From Macrosoma leucophasiata (taxonomy: Eukaryota; Arthropoda; Insecta; Lepidoptera; Hedylidae): a stretch of 64,000 nucleotides of DNA. The DNA lies in contig JAWQUS010000011.1 in assembly GCA_036365455.1 (NCBI GenBank), positions 2,562,001-2,626,000 on the forward strand, read 5' to 3'. Below the pieces are notes generated by a model, which saw only the letters and a list, made by a program, of their open reading frames with translations, had not been told where the DNA came from and did not search any database. Position numbers and translations under genes: made by a program. Numbering within the stretch: position 1 is the stretch's first letter; the number at the start of each line of letters is the position of its first letter. Positions 52,433 through 63,737 of the stretch are shown in pieces.

Positions 52433-53785
52433 TGCATTACTGTAAAAAAAAATGTTCTATAACATTTCAGTATGGAAGCACAATCAAAATTACACTGAAT
52501 CCAGTTCACAATAGATCGAAAACCTTTATCTTTTTCAATAGAATAGTTTGAATTGTTAGTGAAAAAAATCTCGGTGTTCACGCCTCACACGTATTTATAC
52601 TCCACGATTTACGTCGTGTCAATATTGTCTTTAATTATTTCGACACCTATCACCACAAAAAATTACAATATTTGAAGTCAATAGTTCCTGTTCCCAATTT
52701 GTTTATAATTCAGTTAATTTTATCAGGCCTAAATAAAAAAATAAATATCAAGATAGAGAATAAAAGTAGTAAACAAGGATATCGCTTACGGACTTACATT
52801 GTTTCATTAAGTGACTGTATGTAATTTGTTATAGATAATATAATAATATCATATATTTACAAAAAAAAATGTTGTCATGTGACGCGAGCGTCATCATTTG
52901 CATTCAGTAGTACAAAGGTGAACGTGATTGTAAACACTTGGCTGCTTTTTTAATTGAAAAATTGCTAATTGTTTTCCACAGTTTCTAATATTGTCAATAA
53001 ATTTCACCACTTTTGGTTTAAATGTGCATGGAAGCGTTACAAAGAATTAATCAGAATTTCTTTTGCATTTGTATTAGTGCCGATGTAAGAATATCACTTA
53101 GTTGTAAAATAAAAAACAAAAATATTTATTCAGTAACAAAGGAGCTACCTTTTAAGCAACAAGTTTGCTTGTGTTATGCAGCTCCTTTCTTCCATAACAA
53201 GTTATAACGATACCTAGTTATTTACTTTCGTTGTATCACAAACATTTCTTGATGATGCTTGAAATGAATACATACGTAAAATTAACTAGATATTTGTATT
53301 CGATATTCCGTATCGTAGCCGTGTCGTGAGTCTAAACGTGGGTTTAGATCTGCATTCGGAGTTCAGACAATAATATCGATGATTTTCTACGTTAACGATC
53401 CACTTGTCTCTAGGGTTGCATTGTCTCCGAGAGGTAGATTTGTGTAGATAAGACAAAAAACTTATTTGTTAGTGATGTTTTCTTAAGTTTTTGCGAGCTA
53501 CAATCATTGAAACCAAATAATTTTAGCGGGTGTATCTCAAGTATATTAAACTGTAATGATTTTTAAATTAACCCAATTTTTCTATCGCTTTTCAGTTCTT
53601 ATCGTCATGATCAGACCAAGGTCACATTTTGAAAATAATTTGCAACTCCCCTCATTTAGTATTTTGGGTGAGTGTCTATTTGTTCTAGAAATTAATGTTA
53701 ACCTTTAATGGCCTGCACAAACATTTGATCTATGCATCGCGCCTGCCCCAAACCTTACACAATCCACTTATTGGGTTATATATAT
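52433..53785. other. long AT-rich interval
   Basis: No gene, tRNA or repeat recognised. The frame at 53022-53207 is cysteine-containing by chance and has no motif. Confidence 0.4.
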
Positions 53786-53849
53786 ATTTTTTTTTTTTTT
53801 ATGTCTGAAGGTTGACAGACAAGCAAACGGGCCACCTGATGGAAAGTGG

Positions 53850-55405
53850 TCACCGTCGCCTATGAACATTTGCAACACCAGGGGAGTTGCCAACGCGCTG
53901 CCAGCCCTGAAGGACTCTTTTGACGCCATTTTTGAAGAACCCCATATTGTAGCACCTAGGGAACACCTCAGAGGGAAGTTCGTTCCACAATTTACACGTT
54001 CTGGGCAGGAACGAACGTGAAAACCGCACCGTTGAGCACTGCCAGGTGTCCAGTCGGTGTGGGTGGAACTTCTCTCTTCGGCGGGTAGTACGGTGTAGGA
54101 AAAGAGACGGTGGCACCATGTCAAACAGTTCCGCAGAGCACTCACCATTGTAGAGACGGTACAACACGCACAGACTCCCAATGTCTCTGCGCAGGCTCAG
54201 ATGTTCGAGCCTGTCGGTAAGTCCTGGATCGTTAACAATACGAACGGCGCGTTTTTGTAGGGAGTCAAGTGGACCAAGCTGGTATTTGGGGGCTCCCGCT
54301 CACAAATGAGAGCAGTATTCCAGATGGGGCCGCACTTGGGCCTTATAAAGCAGTAGTAGCTGCCCCGATGTGAAATACTGCCTCGCTTTGTTAAGCACCC
54401 CCAACTTTTTGGATGCCAACTTGGTCTTACACTCAATGTGACTCCCGAATTGCACTTCGTTCGATATGTCAACGCCCAGGATACCGATACTCTTATCAAC
54501 GGCGAGTGGAATGCCCTGGAACTGTGGTGCTACAATGAATGGGGTTTTTTTTGCGGTGAACGCGCAGACTTGTGTCTTCGAGGGGTTAAACTGTACTAAA
54601 TTAAGTCGACCCCAATCCGAGACCCGCTCCAGAGAGTGCTCGATTTCAGACACAAGTCTAGTCCTGCTTTCCTCGATAAGTGTCCGAGAGGCATTTGCAC
54701 GGCTAGTGTAGTGTGCATCTCCCGTACTATCATCGGCATAGCAATGAAAATTGGAGTTTTGCTCCAATATTTCATTGATATGCAGAAGAAAAAGCGTGGG
54801 AGATAACACAGAGCCTTGCGGCACACCAGCGTTGATAGGTAGTCTGTCTGAGCGCTGACCGTCAACTAAGACTTGTATATAACGCTCAGACAGAAAGCTG
54901 GCTGTCCAGTTGCATAGCCTCTCGGGAAGACCGTAGGATGGAAGTTTCGCGAGGAGTGCCCTGTGCCAGACCCGGTCAAAGGCCTTAGCAATGTCCAGGC
55001 TTACAGCCAATGCCTCCCCACTCTTGTCCAAGGCGTGGGACCAATGGTGCGTGAGATATACTAGAAGATCACCAGCAGATCTGCCATGACGAAATCCATA
55101 TTGGCGGTCACTGATCAGCTGATGATCCTCTAGATACTGCAGCAGTTGAGTATTGATCACACGCTCCATGACTTTACAGAGTAGGGAGGTTATTGCTATG
55201 GGCCTATAATTGGCCGGGTCACTGCGATCCCCTTTTTTGGGTATCGGGTGCACGAGGGCGGTCTTCCACGCAGACGGTACGGTTCTTTGATCGTAGGAAA
55301 GCGAGAACAGGCGCGTCAGAACGGGGGTCAGCTCGGGAGCGCACATCTTCAACACCACCGCAGGGACGGAGTCCGGCCCACTCGACTTCTTGACGTCAAG
55401 GGATA
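53850..55405 (-). pseudogene. LINE reverse transcriptase, one in-frame stop
   Basis: The target-primed reverse transcription enzyme of a non-LTR element. From a Met at 55356-55358, the frame shows NYRPIAITS (~50-58), LISDRQYGFRHGRS (~81-94), the catalytic LDIAKAFD (121-128), GVPQGSVLSP (178-187) and YADD (207-210). These are reverse transcriptase blocks in the right order with both active-site aspartate regions kept. A TGA at 54300-54302 interrupts the frame where Trp is likely. The frame then runs on for about 150 codons to 53850 through FSRSFLPRTCKLWNELPS, a C-terminal block I associate with CR1/Jockey-type LINEs without RNase H. Upstream the frame stays open to ~55405 (SSGPDSVPA). With one stop it is otherwise intact, so inactivation is fairly recent. 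Confidence 0.9.
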
Positions 55406-55843
55406 ACGGGGAATCCCGGGATTACAGGAGGGGAACTCCCTCAGTCCATCCCAGTCTGCCGACCTGTAATGCCACACTTGTCGAGTTGCCGAGGGCCGCA
55501 GCGGCGCTCGAACCGACAATGAGGTTTTTGTGCGTACCAGACAGTGGTCCGAGGATCCTAAGGGAGCCTCGACCACCACCTGATAGTTGGCAGGATGTGA
55601 GGTCAGCAGAAGATCCAGCAAAGAGGCAGTGTGACCCTCGACATCTGGTATCCGGGTAAACCCGGTTACAACTTGTGAGAGTCCATTAGCCAACGCGAAA
55701 TCGTGTGCAGATCTTCCAGCGAAGTCCGTGATCCGGGAACTCAACCACTCCGTATGGTGTGCGTTAAAGTCACCAAAAATCACCAACTCCGCAGAAGGAT
55801 ACTGCACAAGCACTGTGTCGACCACCTGTTGGATGTGATATAT
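55349..55843 (-). pseudogene. LINE APE-type endonuclease, C-terminal half
   Basis: The endonuclease nicks the genomic target for insertion. This fragment shows GDFNAHH (~18-24 from the Met at 55825), a T.SLLDLLL-type block (~67-73) and the catalytic SDH (92-94). The N-terminal half, with the metal-binding Asn and Glu blocks, is absent because the element is 5'-truncated. After about codon 128 the frame runs out of register with the reverse transcriptase. The linker expected between the two domains, usually well over 100 residues, is missing, so an internal deletion near 55400-55435 fused the two out of frame. The protein cannot be functional. Confidence 0.85.
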
Positions 55844-55845
55844 TA

Positions 55846-56554
55846 ATTAATCCGGCTATCACCAACCGATGACCAGAGCGAAGATTGCATCGCCCTTAAT
55901 AGCATATGTCTTATAATATCTCGCATATGTCTATCCGCAAGCTGAGATTCGAATGCATATTCCCACAAAGAAACCAACAGTAAATGTAGTGGTCTTGGAC
56001 CAATAAGCTACGGAGGCAATAAAAAATAAGGCATATCCACACAAATCGAACTGTTGTCAGTTCACGGATAAGCAGAGCGTCCGATGCCTATCTGTCGGGA
56101 AGTCAGATCGGTATAAAAATCTAGACCCATTCACTAGACCCAGGAGCACTATCAATTGTATCTTCTAACAACTGTAACATTTTATAGGCGAGGTGTCCAA
56201 CAGTTGGAGTGGGTATAAAATTGTTAGTTGTTGCTATTGATTTTTAAAGTTTTTAGAAAACATTTTATGTAGATCATTTATCTACGAAGGTGAAATGCGC
56301 ACGTTTATATTTTTGAATGAGGCTCCTATAAAGATACGAGCCACTTATATGCGCCCATACGTCACTAATCTATATCACCCAGGCAATTGGCGAGCGCAAT
56401 AATAGGCTCTCAGCCCAAATACATTTACACAACTGCCTAACTGAGACCCTCGTTGTTGGGATCATCGGCTTAGAGCGTTGTGGAAAGACACATAAGACAT
56501 ATGTGCTTAGGGACGGAGCAATTCTCGCTCTAGTCATTAAGTCTCACTCACTCA
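55846..56554. other. intergenic DNA, no gene seen
   Basis: Moderately complex sequence with TATAAAA words at 56112-56118 and 56213-56219, but no linked coding region. Possibly an unidentified LTR or repeat. Confidence 0.35.
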
Positions 56555-56650
56555 ATTTACTGACACATTCTGTGAAGTAGGCACTATAGAGGTAATTATT
56601 TGGTTTCAGACTAATGTGCCAATGATCGCAACGACATTTTACTAATGACA
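56555..56650 (+). repeat. DUP11 decayed third copy
   Basis: TTTACTGACACATTCTGTGAAG, GCACTATAGAGG and GGTTTCAGACTAATG follow the order of 57665-57770. Confidence 0.6.
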
Positions 56651-56770
56651 GAGAATATGTAATAACTAATGGTAAAATTACATTTATTTTTTTCCAATAT
56701 TTTGGATCTAGTAAAAATACGCATTGTTCATGGTCTTCGTTATTTTTTAATTGATGTTATGATGCAATCC

Positions 56771-56985
56771 TGACCCGACTCGATAAGTCCAGCGATGCGA
56801 AACTACCGTTTGATTCGAAAGGTAGCGGGTTCGATCCTTGCACCGGAACCAATATTTGTAAGGCCATAAGGGATATTTATTTCGGGTCTGGGTGTTTGTG
56901 TATGTGTTGTATGTGCACAATGCCATCTACGACACAAGTTTATATAATACCTAATGAGAAGCTGCGAGTGTAAGGGTGTTTAAAA
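56771..56985 (+). mobile_element. SINE-T1 (tRNA-derived), diverged
   Basis: GACCCGACTCGATAAGTCC head, GCGGGTTCGATCCTTGC box B, then AATATTTGTAAGGCC and the ACGACACAAGTTTATA body. Confidence 0.8.
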
Positions 56986-56989
56986 AAAA

Positions 56990-57125
56990 TCCTGTAATAA
57001 TTATCACGGAGATGACGGAGATGAGACACGCAATCATTACAGCCGAAAGCCTACAGGCTTTTGTTTTTTCTATACTATAATATCTTCACATGTATGTGAA
57101 CTGAATGCTTGTTTCCCACAATTAC
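56990..57125 (+). mobile_element. SINE-A (A2), degenerate
   Basis: CCTGTAATAATTATCACGGAG to GAATGCTTGTTTCCCAC, with a rearranged middle. Confidence 0.6.
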
Positions 57126-57304
57126 AACAAAATTAAAATATCGATAGAATCGTCACAAAAGGTTTCGCTTATCCTTAAAAGTTAAGGATATGTAAGTGTT
57201 TTATTTCTCTGTGTCTGCATTTATTTATACAGGAAATTATCTAGTACCTGCGGCTGGAGGCTAAATTTACGGAAGTAGGCTCGTATTTATTTCGTTTCAT
57301 TTTC

Positions 57305-57527
57305 TTGACGCTAAATGGTAGTGTTCAGCATTATCGTGTTCCGGTTAGGTGGTAATGTTCGGCCCTGTAATTTCCGGCACAGAGGCATAACACTTTAGGC
57401 CTCAGGAGTGGTAACGCATCTGCATTTTGACCTTGGTTTTTGTATGGGTGTCTACAGGCTGCAGTCATCACTTAACATCAATGTGAACTGCATGCTTGTT
57501 TGCCACTTCCATTACATAGAAAAAATA
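57305..57527 (+). mobile_element. SINE-A (A1), 5'-truncated
   Basis: TTGACGCTAAATGGTAGTG to TTACATAGAAAAAA. Confidence 0.85.
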
Positions 57528-57591
57528 TAACACAATTCAAACGATCCAAACTATGATAAACATAATTATATCTGCAAGACAGTTTTAGTTT

Positions 57592-57795
57592 ATACGCTCA
57601 GTGTACGCGGCGGGACCTAATTCATTAGGAACACCACTAACGAACTAACAACGTTCGAAGTTTCATAGTTCCGAAGAGGTTTTGTTCACTCGAACAATCG
57701 AATTCACTGACGCGTTCTGTAAGGTACTGACACTATACAGGCTATTGTTTGCTTTCAGACTATGTCAGCAGTGATGTCTTGCGGTAGTTCTGAAG
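57592..57795 (+). repeat. DUP11 copy 1
   Basis: Shares CCTAATTCATTAGGAACA, AACTAACAACGTTCGAAGTT, ATTCACTGACGCGTTCTGTA and GATGTCTTG with 58770-58980. Confidence 0.9.
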
Positions 57796-57805
57796 TAAAA
57801 AACCG

Positions 57806-58452
57806 GACAAATGCGAGTTCGACTCACGTGGTGAGGGTTCCGTAAATAATTTTCGAAAATATTACACATTTAAAATGCAGGGACATAGCGGTTACGGTGG
57901 TACCGGCAGGGAGGGTTATATTATTAAAAAATTTCGATTTAATTTGAATACTCAAACTTCTTATAGGTTTCCCAGTAATCTATAGGCAAAGAACTATTTT
58001 CCACATTTTTTTCAAAATTTTAAGTTCAGTAGTTTAGGAGATAGGTCAATGGTCAATTTTCGTCGTTTTTCTTAAATAACTTCAAATTTGTTTATGCAAA
58101 AATTATAAAAAAAATATATTTGAGATGCTGATAACAACTTCTTTCATTTGATATGTCACACGACACAGTTAACTAGATATTTTGTAATTTAACAATTAAA
58201 AACTTTCTGACAACAATTTAAAATTTTCTGATTTAACCCCCGAAAGTGGCCCCCCTGTTTAAAATTTATTATCTTACTTGAAGTGTTCATCTTTGGGTCA
58301 CCAGTTTCCATATATTCATCAAATTCCAACTCAATCGGTCAAGTAGTTTCGGAGCAAATTGGCTGTGACAGACGGACAGACAGACAGACAGACAGACGCA
58401 CGAGTGATCCTACAGGGTTCCTTTTTTCCTTTTAAGGTACGAAACCCTAAAA
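57806..58452 (+). mobile_element. REP-S, apparently complete (~650 bp)
   Basis: Begins AAAACCGGACAAATGCGAGTT and GAGGGTTCCGTAAATAA; ends with (CAGA)n and AGGGTTCCTTTTTTCC..GAAACCCTAAAAAG. The first and last motifs occur separately elsewhere in the window. A 3' (CAGA)n followed by an inverted GGGTTCC pair is a constant feature. No coding seen. Confidence 0.65.
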
Positions 58453-58769
58453 AGTGCAAGATTTCGGTGGAAAGGTAAACTCCGTAGGTTAGTAAGGTTT
58501 TTTAGTAGTAAAACTTGACAAAAAGATGAAAAAACACCTTTTGATCGGAAATAGGTTTGGCTCATATGTACAATACAAATATAGCATTTTTATATTTTGC
58601 TGATTTATTTTTTTCACCTATGATGCCTAGTGCGCAGCGGTTTTAAATAGAAAAAATATTTGAACAAATATTGTTTTATTTATTTCAGTATGCCTGTGCC
58701 AATTAATTTGCTAACGCACTTCACAAAGTTTTATACATCTAATTGAATTTAATAACTAAAAAGGCTGAT

Positions 58770-58980
58770 TTAGCTTGAACGCTCAGTGTACGTAGCGTGG
58801 CCTAATTCATTAGGAACATAACTAACGAACTAACAACGTTCGAAGTTTCATAGTGCAGAAGAGGTTTTGTCACTCGTACAATTGAATTCACTGACGCGTT
58901 CTGTAGGAACTGACGCTATACAGTTTATCCTTTGTTTTTAGACAGTGGCAATAGCGATGTCTTGTAGCAGTTCTTACGTA
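58770..58980 (+). repeat. DUP11 copy 2
   Basis: Direct duplicate of 57592-57795, offset ~1.18 kb. REP-S lies between the copies. Confidence 0.9.
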
Positions 58981-59082
58981 AAACTGGTGAAATCATTTTC
59001 ATAAAAATATACGAGAGATAAATCCCTAAAACATGTTTTATATCAGTAAGTGTTAATCGCGAAAACCTAAGAACATATATAT

Positions 59083-59362
59083 TTTTTTGTGATGGAAGTG
59101 GCAAACAAGCATGCAGCTCACATTGATCTTAAGTGACGACTGCAGCCTATAGACACCCACACAAAGACCAAGGTCAAAATGCAGACGCGTTACCACTCCT
59201 GAAGCCTAGGGTGTTATGCCTCTGTGCCGGAAATCACAGGGCCGTACATTACCACTTGACCGGAACACGATAGTGCTGAACACTACAATTAGCGGCAAAT
59301 TTATTAGGTAATGCAGTGGTGCCTACGCCCGCGAGCTCCGTCACTGGAGCTCTACCACCAGT
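59083..59362 (-). mobile_element. SINE-A (A1), full length
   Basis: TTTTTTTGTGATGGAAGTGG to GGAGCTCTACCACCAGT, minus strand. Confidence 0.9.
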
Positions 59363-59978
59363 ATTTTTACCAATATTTTCAAATTGTAAAATATTTCCGT
59401 ACAAGGTTTCGATGAAAAAATAAATAAGGGATATCGAAGCGTTTTTTTTTTAATTGCGATACGGAGATCGTTGCAATTTTATAAAAGTAATCTGTTGTCT
59501 CGAAGAGCTGGCTACCACTAGCCTACTGACGCAGCTAAAAAAGATAATGCCATTGTCAAATAAAATCGGTATTCAATTTAGTCCGGCTTCGATTCCTTAA
59601 TCTTTGATTAATTTCCAAATTTTATTTCCCTTATACAAGACGCCAATCCAAACATGAAAGGAAAAGTTAATCCTTCAAAGAACGAACTTAATCCATAGAA
59701 ATGAGACAGCCATAAACGTAATCCTGCGTATTTTCTTAATAACCATTTTAGTCTTAACCATTTCCTTTATATTAGGGTACGTATCGCGGTAAACGCGTCG
59801 TAAAGTTGCTGTTTATGAGTACGCGAAGAGATTTATGACTTCCCACCGTGTTTATTGGATGCCTTTTTCGAAATTACAATATCAGGTGACTGGATTTTGC
59901 CTTCAGTTTCACTTGCGTGTTAAAATCATTTGCCATTACATCACATAGAGATTTAGGCGAAATGTTATGTAACCTTTT
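59363..59978. other. intergenic DNA, no gene seen
   Basis: AT-rich with no recognised element. Confidence 0.4.
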
Positions 59979-60187
59979 GACGACCAGATTAGTCCAGCGG
60001 TGTGAGTTAACCGTTTTTCGAAGGACGACCCTTCGTATCAACCGCGTTCGATTCCCGCACCGGGACAAATATTTGTATGGCCAACAGATATTTGTTTCGG
60101 TTCTGGATGTTTGTGTATGTGTACAACGGAACGACACAGGTTTATGTCTACTGTGGGGCTGTGAGTGTAAGCGTATTTTATTTTATT
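59979..60187 (+). mobile_element. SINE-T1 (tRNA-derived)
   Basis: GACGACCAGATTAGTCCAGC head, GCGTTCGATTCCCGC box B, AATATTTGTATGGCC, and TGTAAGCGTATTTTATTTTA tail. Confidence 0.85.
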
Positions 60188-60221
60188 CTATGGTAGCAAG
60201 AAACGTAAAGCAATGTTATTT

Positions 60222-60298
60222 TTATGTGACGTAGGTGGCAAACTAGAATGCAGTACACCGCTATGTAAATGTATGCTTTTGCCACCTTCGTCATTAGG
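60222..60298. repeat. inverted pair of SINE-A tails
   Basis: GTGGCAAACTAGAATGCAG (minus) faces GTATGCTTTTGCCACCTTCG (plus) with ~20 bp between, forming a potential hairpin. Confidence 0.6.
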
Positions 60299-60382
60299 GA
60301 GATTATATAAAATATAGACAGAGATGTAAAATATGCCATCGGTACGCTTACTATGCATAATTAGCCTTCAGGTCAAGAAAAA

Positions 60383-60602
60383 CATAAATAAATAAATAAA
60401 ATACGCTTACACTCACAGCCCCACAGTAGGTATAAACCTGTGTCGTGGCTGCCGTTGTACATATACAACACATACACAAACACCCAGACCCGAAACAAAT
60501 ATCTGTAGGCCATACAAATATTTGTCCCGGTGCGGGGATCGAACCCGCGACCCTTCGAATCAAACGGTCATCTCACACCGCTGGACTAACCGGGTCGTCA
60601 TG
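60383..60602 (-). mobile_element. SINE-T1 (tRNA-derived), best copy
   Basis: Minus strand: GACCCGGTTAGTCCAGCGG (box A), GCGGGTTCGATCCCCGC (box B), AAATATTTGTATGGCC, a CCACGACACAGGTTTATACC body and a TTTATTTATT tail. Confidence 0.9.
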
Positions 60603-60634
60603 ACAATAAAATTAATTTCTTATTTATTGTGCTC

Positions 60635-60650
60635 GGACCCTATAGGGTCC
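60635..60650. repeat. perfect 16-bp palindrome
   Basis: GGACCCTATAGGGTCC, just upstream of a REP-Q copy. Confidence 0.7.
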
Positions 60651-60659
60651 ATCTGCTGC

Positions 60660-60790
60660 TTCAGAAATTAATGGCGATCGCAGTGGCAGTAATTTTTTTC
60701 ATGGCACTCTGTTGCCGATTCTACGTTATTCTATTTACTATCACACTATTGGAATAGTTTGCCCACCATTGCTCGGTTGAATGACAGCAC
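60660..60790 (+). mobile_element. REP-Q 5' part
   Basis: GGCGATCGCAGTGGCAGTAA, CTGTTGCCGATTCTACG, CTCGGTTGAATGACAGCAC. The signature stem is truncated. Confidence 0.6.
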
Positions 60791-61487
60791 TAGCGAAAAA
60801 AATCTCATTAAAAAAACAGAATTTTTACCGTATATCTGGTATTATTGTACGAATTAAGGTTTTAGGTATATTGTTGCGAATATTCAATTACGATTCAGTG
60901 ACTATTACGTCACAAGAATTAAGACCCTGAGTATAGATTATATTGCTGCATCGATCATTACCGGTCCAAGATACAAAAGGAAGTCGATCTTGCCACTTAC
61001 GAAGAGGAGGGTATCAGAATCAGCCCATCAACTAAACGCACTGAACAACAGAACCACTCTACCGATATCAAATTAACTAGCGGAATAAGCGAGACTTTAG
61101 TCCGGCCCTCGCAACCGCCGGCCTTCTCAGTAGCAACGGACTCCCCGATGCAGTTCCAATGTTGCTTGTATATATGTCTCTAATTGCGAAAACTTATGTA
61201 TCGCGATGTAGACCCAAGTCTTTGATTGGTGTTCCGCTGTGAAAGCAAACGTTACGCTTGATGTGTTCTAGAGCAAAAACTTGGAATTTCATTATTGTTA
61301 CGTTTTTAAGGTTGAACGACATACACTTACACCTTATGTGCAGTGTAATAATGTCTATTCAAATAAAAAAATACCGTGGTGGCTTTGTGATGATAGCAGG
61401 CCATTGCCGCTGGTACAAATAACGTCTCAGTAGTATACATATTATCACTCTTGGGAACATAAATTAAAAGTTTTTCAATGGTAATCT
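60791..61487. other. intergenic DNA, no gene seen
   Basis: Bases 60872-61320 begin TGTTGCGAATATTC and include a GC-richer patch with TATATAT downstream, a weak resemblance to a solo LTR. Not enough to call. Confidence 0.35.
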
Positions 61488-61787
61488 ACTGGTGGTAGAG
61501 CTCCAGTGACGGAGCTCGCGGGCATAGGCACCACCGCATTACCTGATTTACTTGCCGCTAAATGGTAGTGTTCAGCACTATCGTGTTCCGGTCAGGTGGT
61601 AATGTACGGCCCTGTAATTTCCGGCACAGAGGCATAACACCTTAGGCCTCAGGAGTGGTAACGCATTTGTATTTTGACCTTGGTCTTTGTGTGGGTGTCT
61701 ATAGGCTGCAGTCATCACTTAACATCAATGTGAACTGCATGCTTGTTTGCCAATTCAATTAAATAAAAAAAAAAAAATGTACTCATT
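61488..61787 (+). mobile_element. SINE-A (A1), full length
   Basis: ACTGGTGGTAGAGCTCCAG to AATTAAATAAAAAAAAAAAA. The long A-tail suggests a younger copy. Confidence 0.9.
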
Positions 61788-61924
61788 GAAAAAGACTGAT
61801 CCAAGGAATTATGTTGTGAGTAAGTATACTTTTTTTTATTATTTAAAGGAAATATAGATGTGATACTTAATTTTCTTTCTCTCCCCTAGTCGTACAGCTC
61901 ACTGATGAGGATCGTGGCTTTTTC

Positions 61925-62137
61925 ATGTAAGAAAGATGGCAAACAAGCATATTGATGTTAAGTGATGACTGCAGCTTAGACATTTGCACAAAAACCAGAG
62001 GTCAAAATGCAGATGTGTTGCTACCGCTGGGACCTAAGTTTTCATGTCTCTGTGATAGTTATTACAGGGCCATACAATACCATCTAACCGGAACTCGTAA
62101 GTGCTGAACACTACCAATCAACGGCAGATAAATAAGG
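61925..62137 (-). mobile_element. SINE-A (A2)
   Basis: GATGGCAAACAAGCATATTG to CAACGGCAGATAAATAAGG, minus strand, with a deletion in the tail region. Confidence 0.75.
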
Positions 62138-62518
62138 CTCCTTTTGACTTTGTCACCCAGTTATTGATATTTTCTTTAAGTAGAATAAAAGTTGTAAAGA
62201 TTTAAGCTGTTAAGGCTTGTAGCAGAAAAATTCAGTAGTATAAGATGGAGTGTGTTATCCTACTTGTTTGTGCCACAATTGGCACATTTATGTACAATGT
62301 AGAACTAGCTTAAAGAGCTATACTTAGTTGAATGATTTTTTATTAAGTATGAACATATATAAATCGTTCCATGCTATAAATCTAATCAAAATGAAACCTA
62401 AATCAGATATAAACATAAAATATAACTTTACATCTTTTCTTTATCAGGATCAATATTATTTTTTCAATAGATTTCTTTGTCAAATCGCCACGCTTGGCAG
62501 GCTGATTGGTTGATATAT
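62138..62518. other. AT-rich intergenic DNA
   Basis: No gene or repeat rec­ognised. Confidence 0.4.
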
Positions 62519-62650
62519 TTACTACCGTCCTATTGGAATGGTTTGACCGCCATTGATCGGTTGACTGACTGCACTTGCGGCAGAATTCTCTTCCAGTAGA
62601 AGAAAATTCTTCCTCTAGTGGGCGGTGGGGTCGTCACGTCCCGACGCCTT
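62519..62650 (+). mobile_element. REP-Q copy, best 3' half
   Basis: TTTACTACCGTCCTATTGG, GGTTGACTGACTGCACTTG, stem AGAATTCTCTTCCAGTAGAA with AAATTCTTCCTCTAGTGG, end CGTCACGTCCCGACGCC. Confidence 0.75.
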
Positions 62651-62651
62651 G

Positions 62652-62698
62652 CAAATGGTAGAGCTCTAGTGACGGTGCTCGCGGGCGTAGGCACGCAA
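62652..62698 (+). mobile_element. SINE-A 5' head only
   Basis: AAATGGTAGAGCTCTAGTGA and GCTCGCGGGCGTAGGCAC. Only the first ~43 bp are present, the reverse of LINE-style 5' truncation. Confidence 0.7.
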
Positions 62699-63169
62699 CT
62701 ATCATTCGTCAACTTCGTGAAATAAAAAAAAATCAACCAACAACTAGCAAATAAAGCCTTAAAACAATTACAAAAAATTACTTGCGATTCTTTAACGTGC
62801 CGAATAATATGCACAAATGCATTTATACGTACGTTATTATGCCTCTGAGAAACAGACGGGAATTTATATTCTATGTAAATCATAGACTATACACACGAAT
62901 GAACTCATACAATACGTAAGCTAACAAATCTAATTTAAAATTCCTTTGATACCTTTGATATTCACACACAAAGGCATTCGATTATTAGATTGTATTTACC
63001 AACATGAACTAATTTGTTTCATGTTACGTCTTCGGGCGTTTCTATTTGTTGTTCCTAGTTTGAATATTACTAGCTTTAAAACACGGGTTTGGCTGCATTT
63101 TGAATTTATTTTAATTGAGTGCTCCGCTTATAAGTGTTGGAGTGAAACAAAGAGGGGTTTTATGTGGTG
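62699..63169. other. intergenic DNA, no gene seen
   Basis: Short frames on both strands have no motif. Confidence 0.4.
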
Positions 63170-63271
63170 TTTTTTAATTTTGGAATAAATTTCCACTTTC
63201 AATTCCCATTTCGACAGCGCTTTTTTAATTTTGGAATAAATTTCCATTTTCAATTCCCATTTCGACAGCGC
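63170..63271. repeat. two tandem 51-bp units
   Basis: TTTTTTAATTTTGGAATAAA through TTTCGACAGCGC at 63170-63220 is repeated at 63221-63271 with one difference (CCACTTTC against CCATTTTC). Confidence 0.95.
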
Positions 63272-63287
63272 TTTTAAAAGTGATATG

Positions 63288-63468
63288 TGTGTCTTCACGG
63301 CATGTTCCTCACGGGATAAACAGAGAACTTGGACCGCCAGATATCCCGGTCCTGACACACATCACGTGTTTTATCTACATTCATAATTCTCTTCATACAT
63401 GCACTCTGATTTCCAAGTTTCTTTCTATCTTTCTCTTGATCTTCCTGGGCCTCTGCAACCATCCCTAA
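63288..63468 (-). mobile_element. RTE-end
   Basis: GTCTTCACGGCATGTTCCTC, GACCGCCAGATATCCCGG, ATTCTCTTCATACATGCAC, CTTCCTGGGCCTCTGCAACC. Confidence 0.75.
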
Positions 63469-63737
63469 TCGCATTTTAAACCTATTTGTTTAGTCATTCG
63501 CTAATTCGACATTCTTTCTACATGCCCGAACTATCGGGGCATGTTTTTTTATATGTACACCGATACTCTTATTACACAAAGATATTCTACTAAAATTTAA
63601 TCTATTCACACAATGCCTCTTTCTTACATCTTCATTATGAACGAGATCGGTGAGCAGCTGGTGGATGTAGTGTATCTTATCTAACTACCCTAATTGTATA
63701 ATTAAAGTATATATTTTAAAAAATGGTAACTGCATTT

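Larger units (their letters stand above)
53786..55845 (-). mobile_element. 5'-truncated LINE (CR1/Jockey-like)
   Basis: Minus-strand element: partial endonuclease, reverse transcriptase, then a 3' UTR with GGTGACCACTTTCCATCAGG and GGCCCGTTTGCTTGTC, and a poly-A run (poly-T at ~53787-53801 on the plus strand). The 5' end is lost within the endonuclease near 55845. No clear target duplication was found. It lies in AT-rich DNA and its GC-richer coding part stands out. Confidence 0.9.

Noticed and set aside
54466..55659. plus-strand frames opposite the LINE
   Set aside because: Antisense shadows of the endonuclease and reverse transcriptase frames.
55846..56230. TATA-box promoter
   Set aside because: TATAAAA words occur but no initiator-linked transcript, ORF or conserved context is visible.
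56332..56580. GLERCGKT, a Walker-A-like string in an 83-codon stretch
   Set aside because: No ATG, no other ATPase motif, and its 3' part is the decayed DUP11 copy. Most likely chance.
60872..61320. possible solo LTR
   Set aside because: TGTTGC start only. No matching CA end, no duplication and no second copy in the window.
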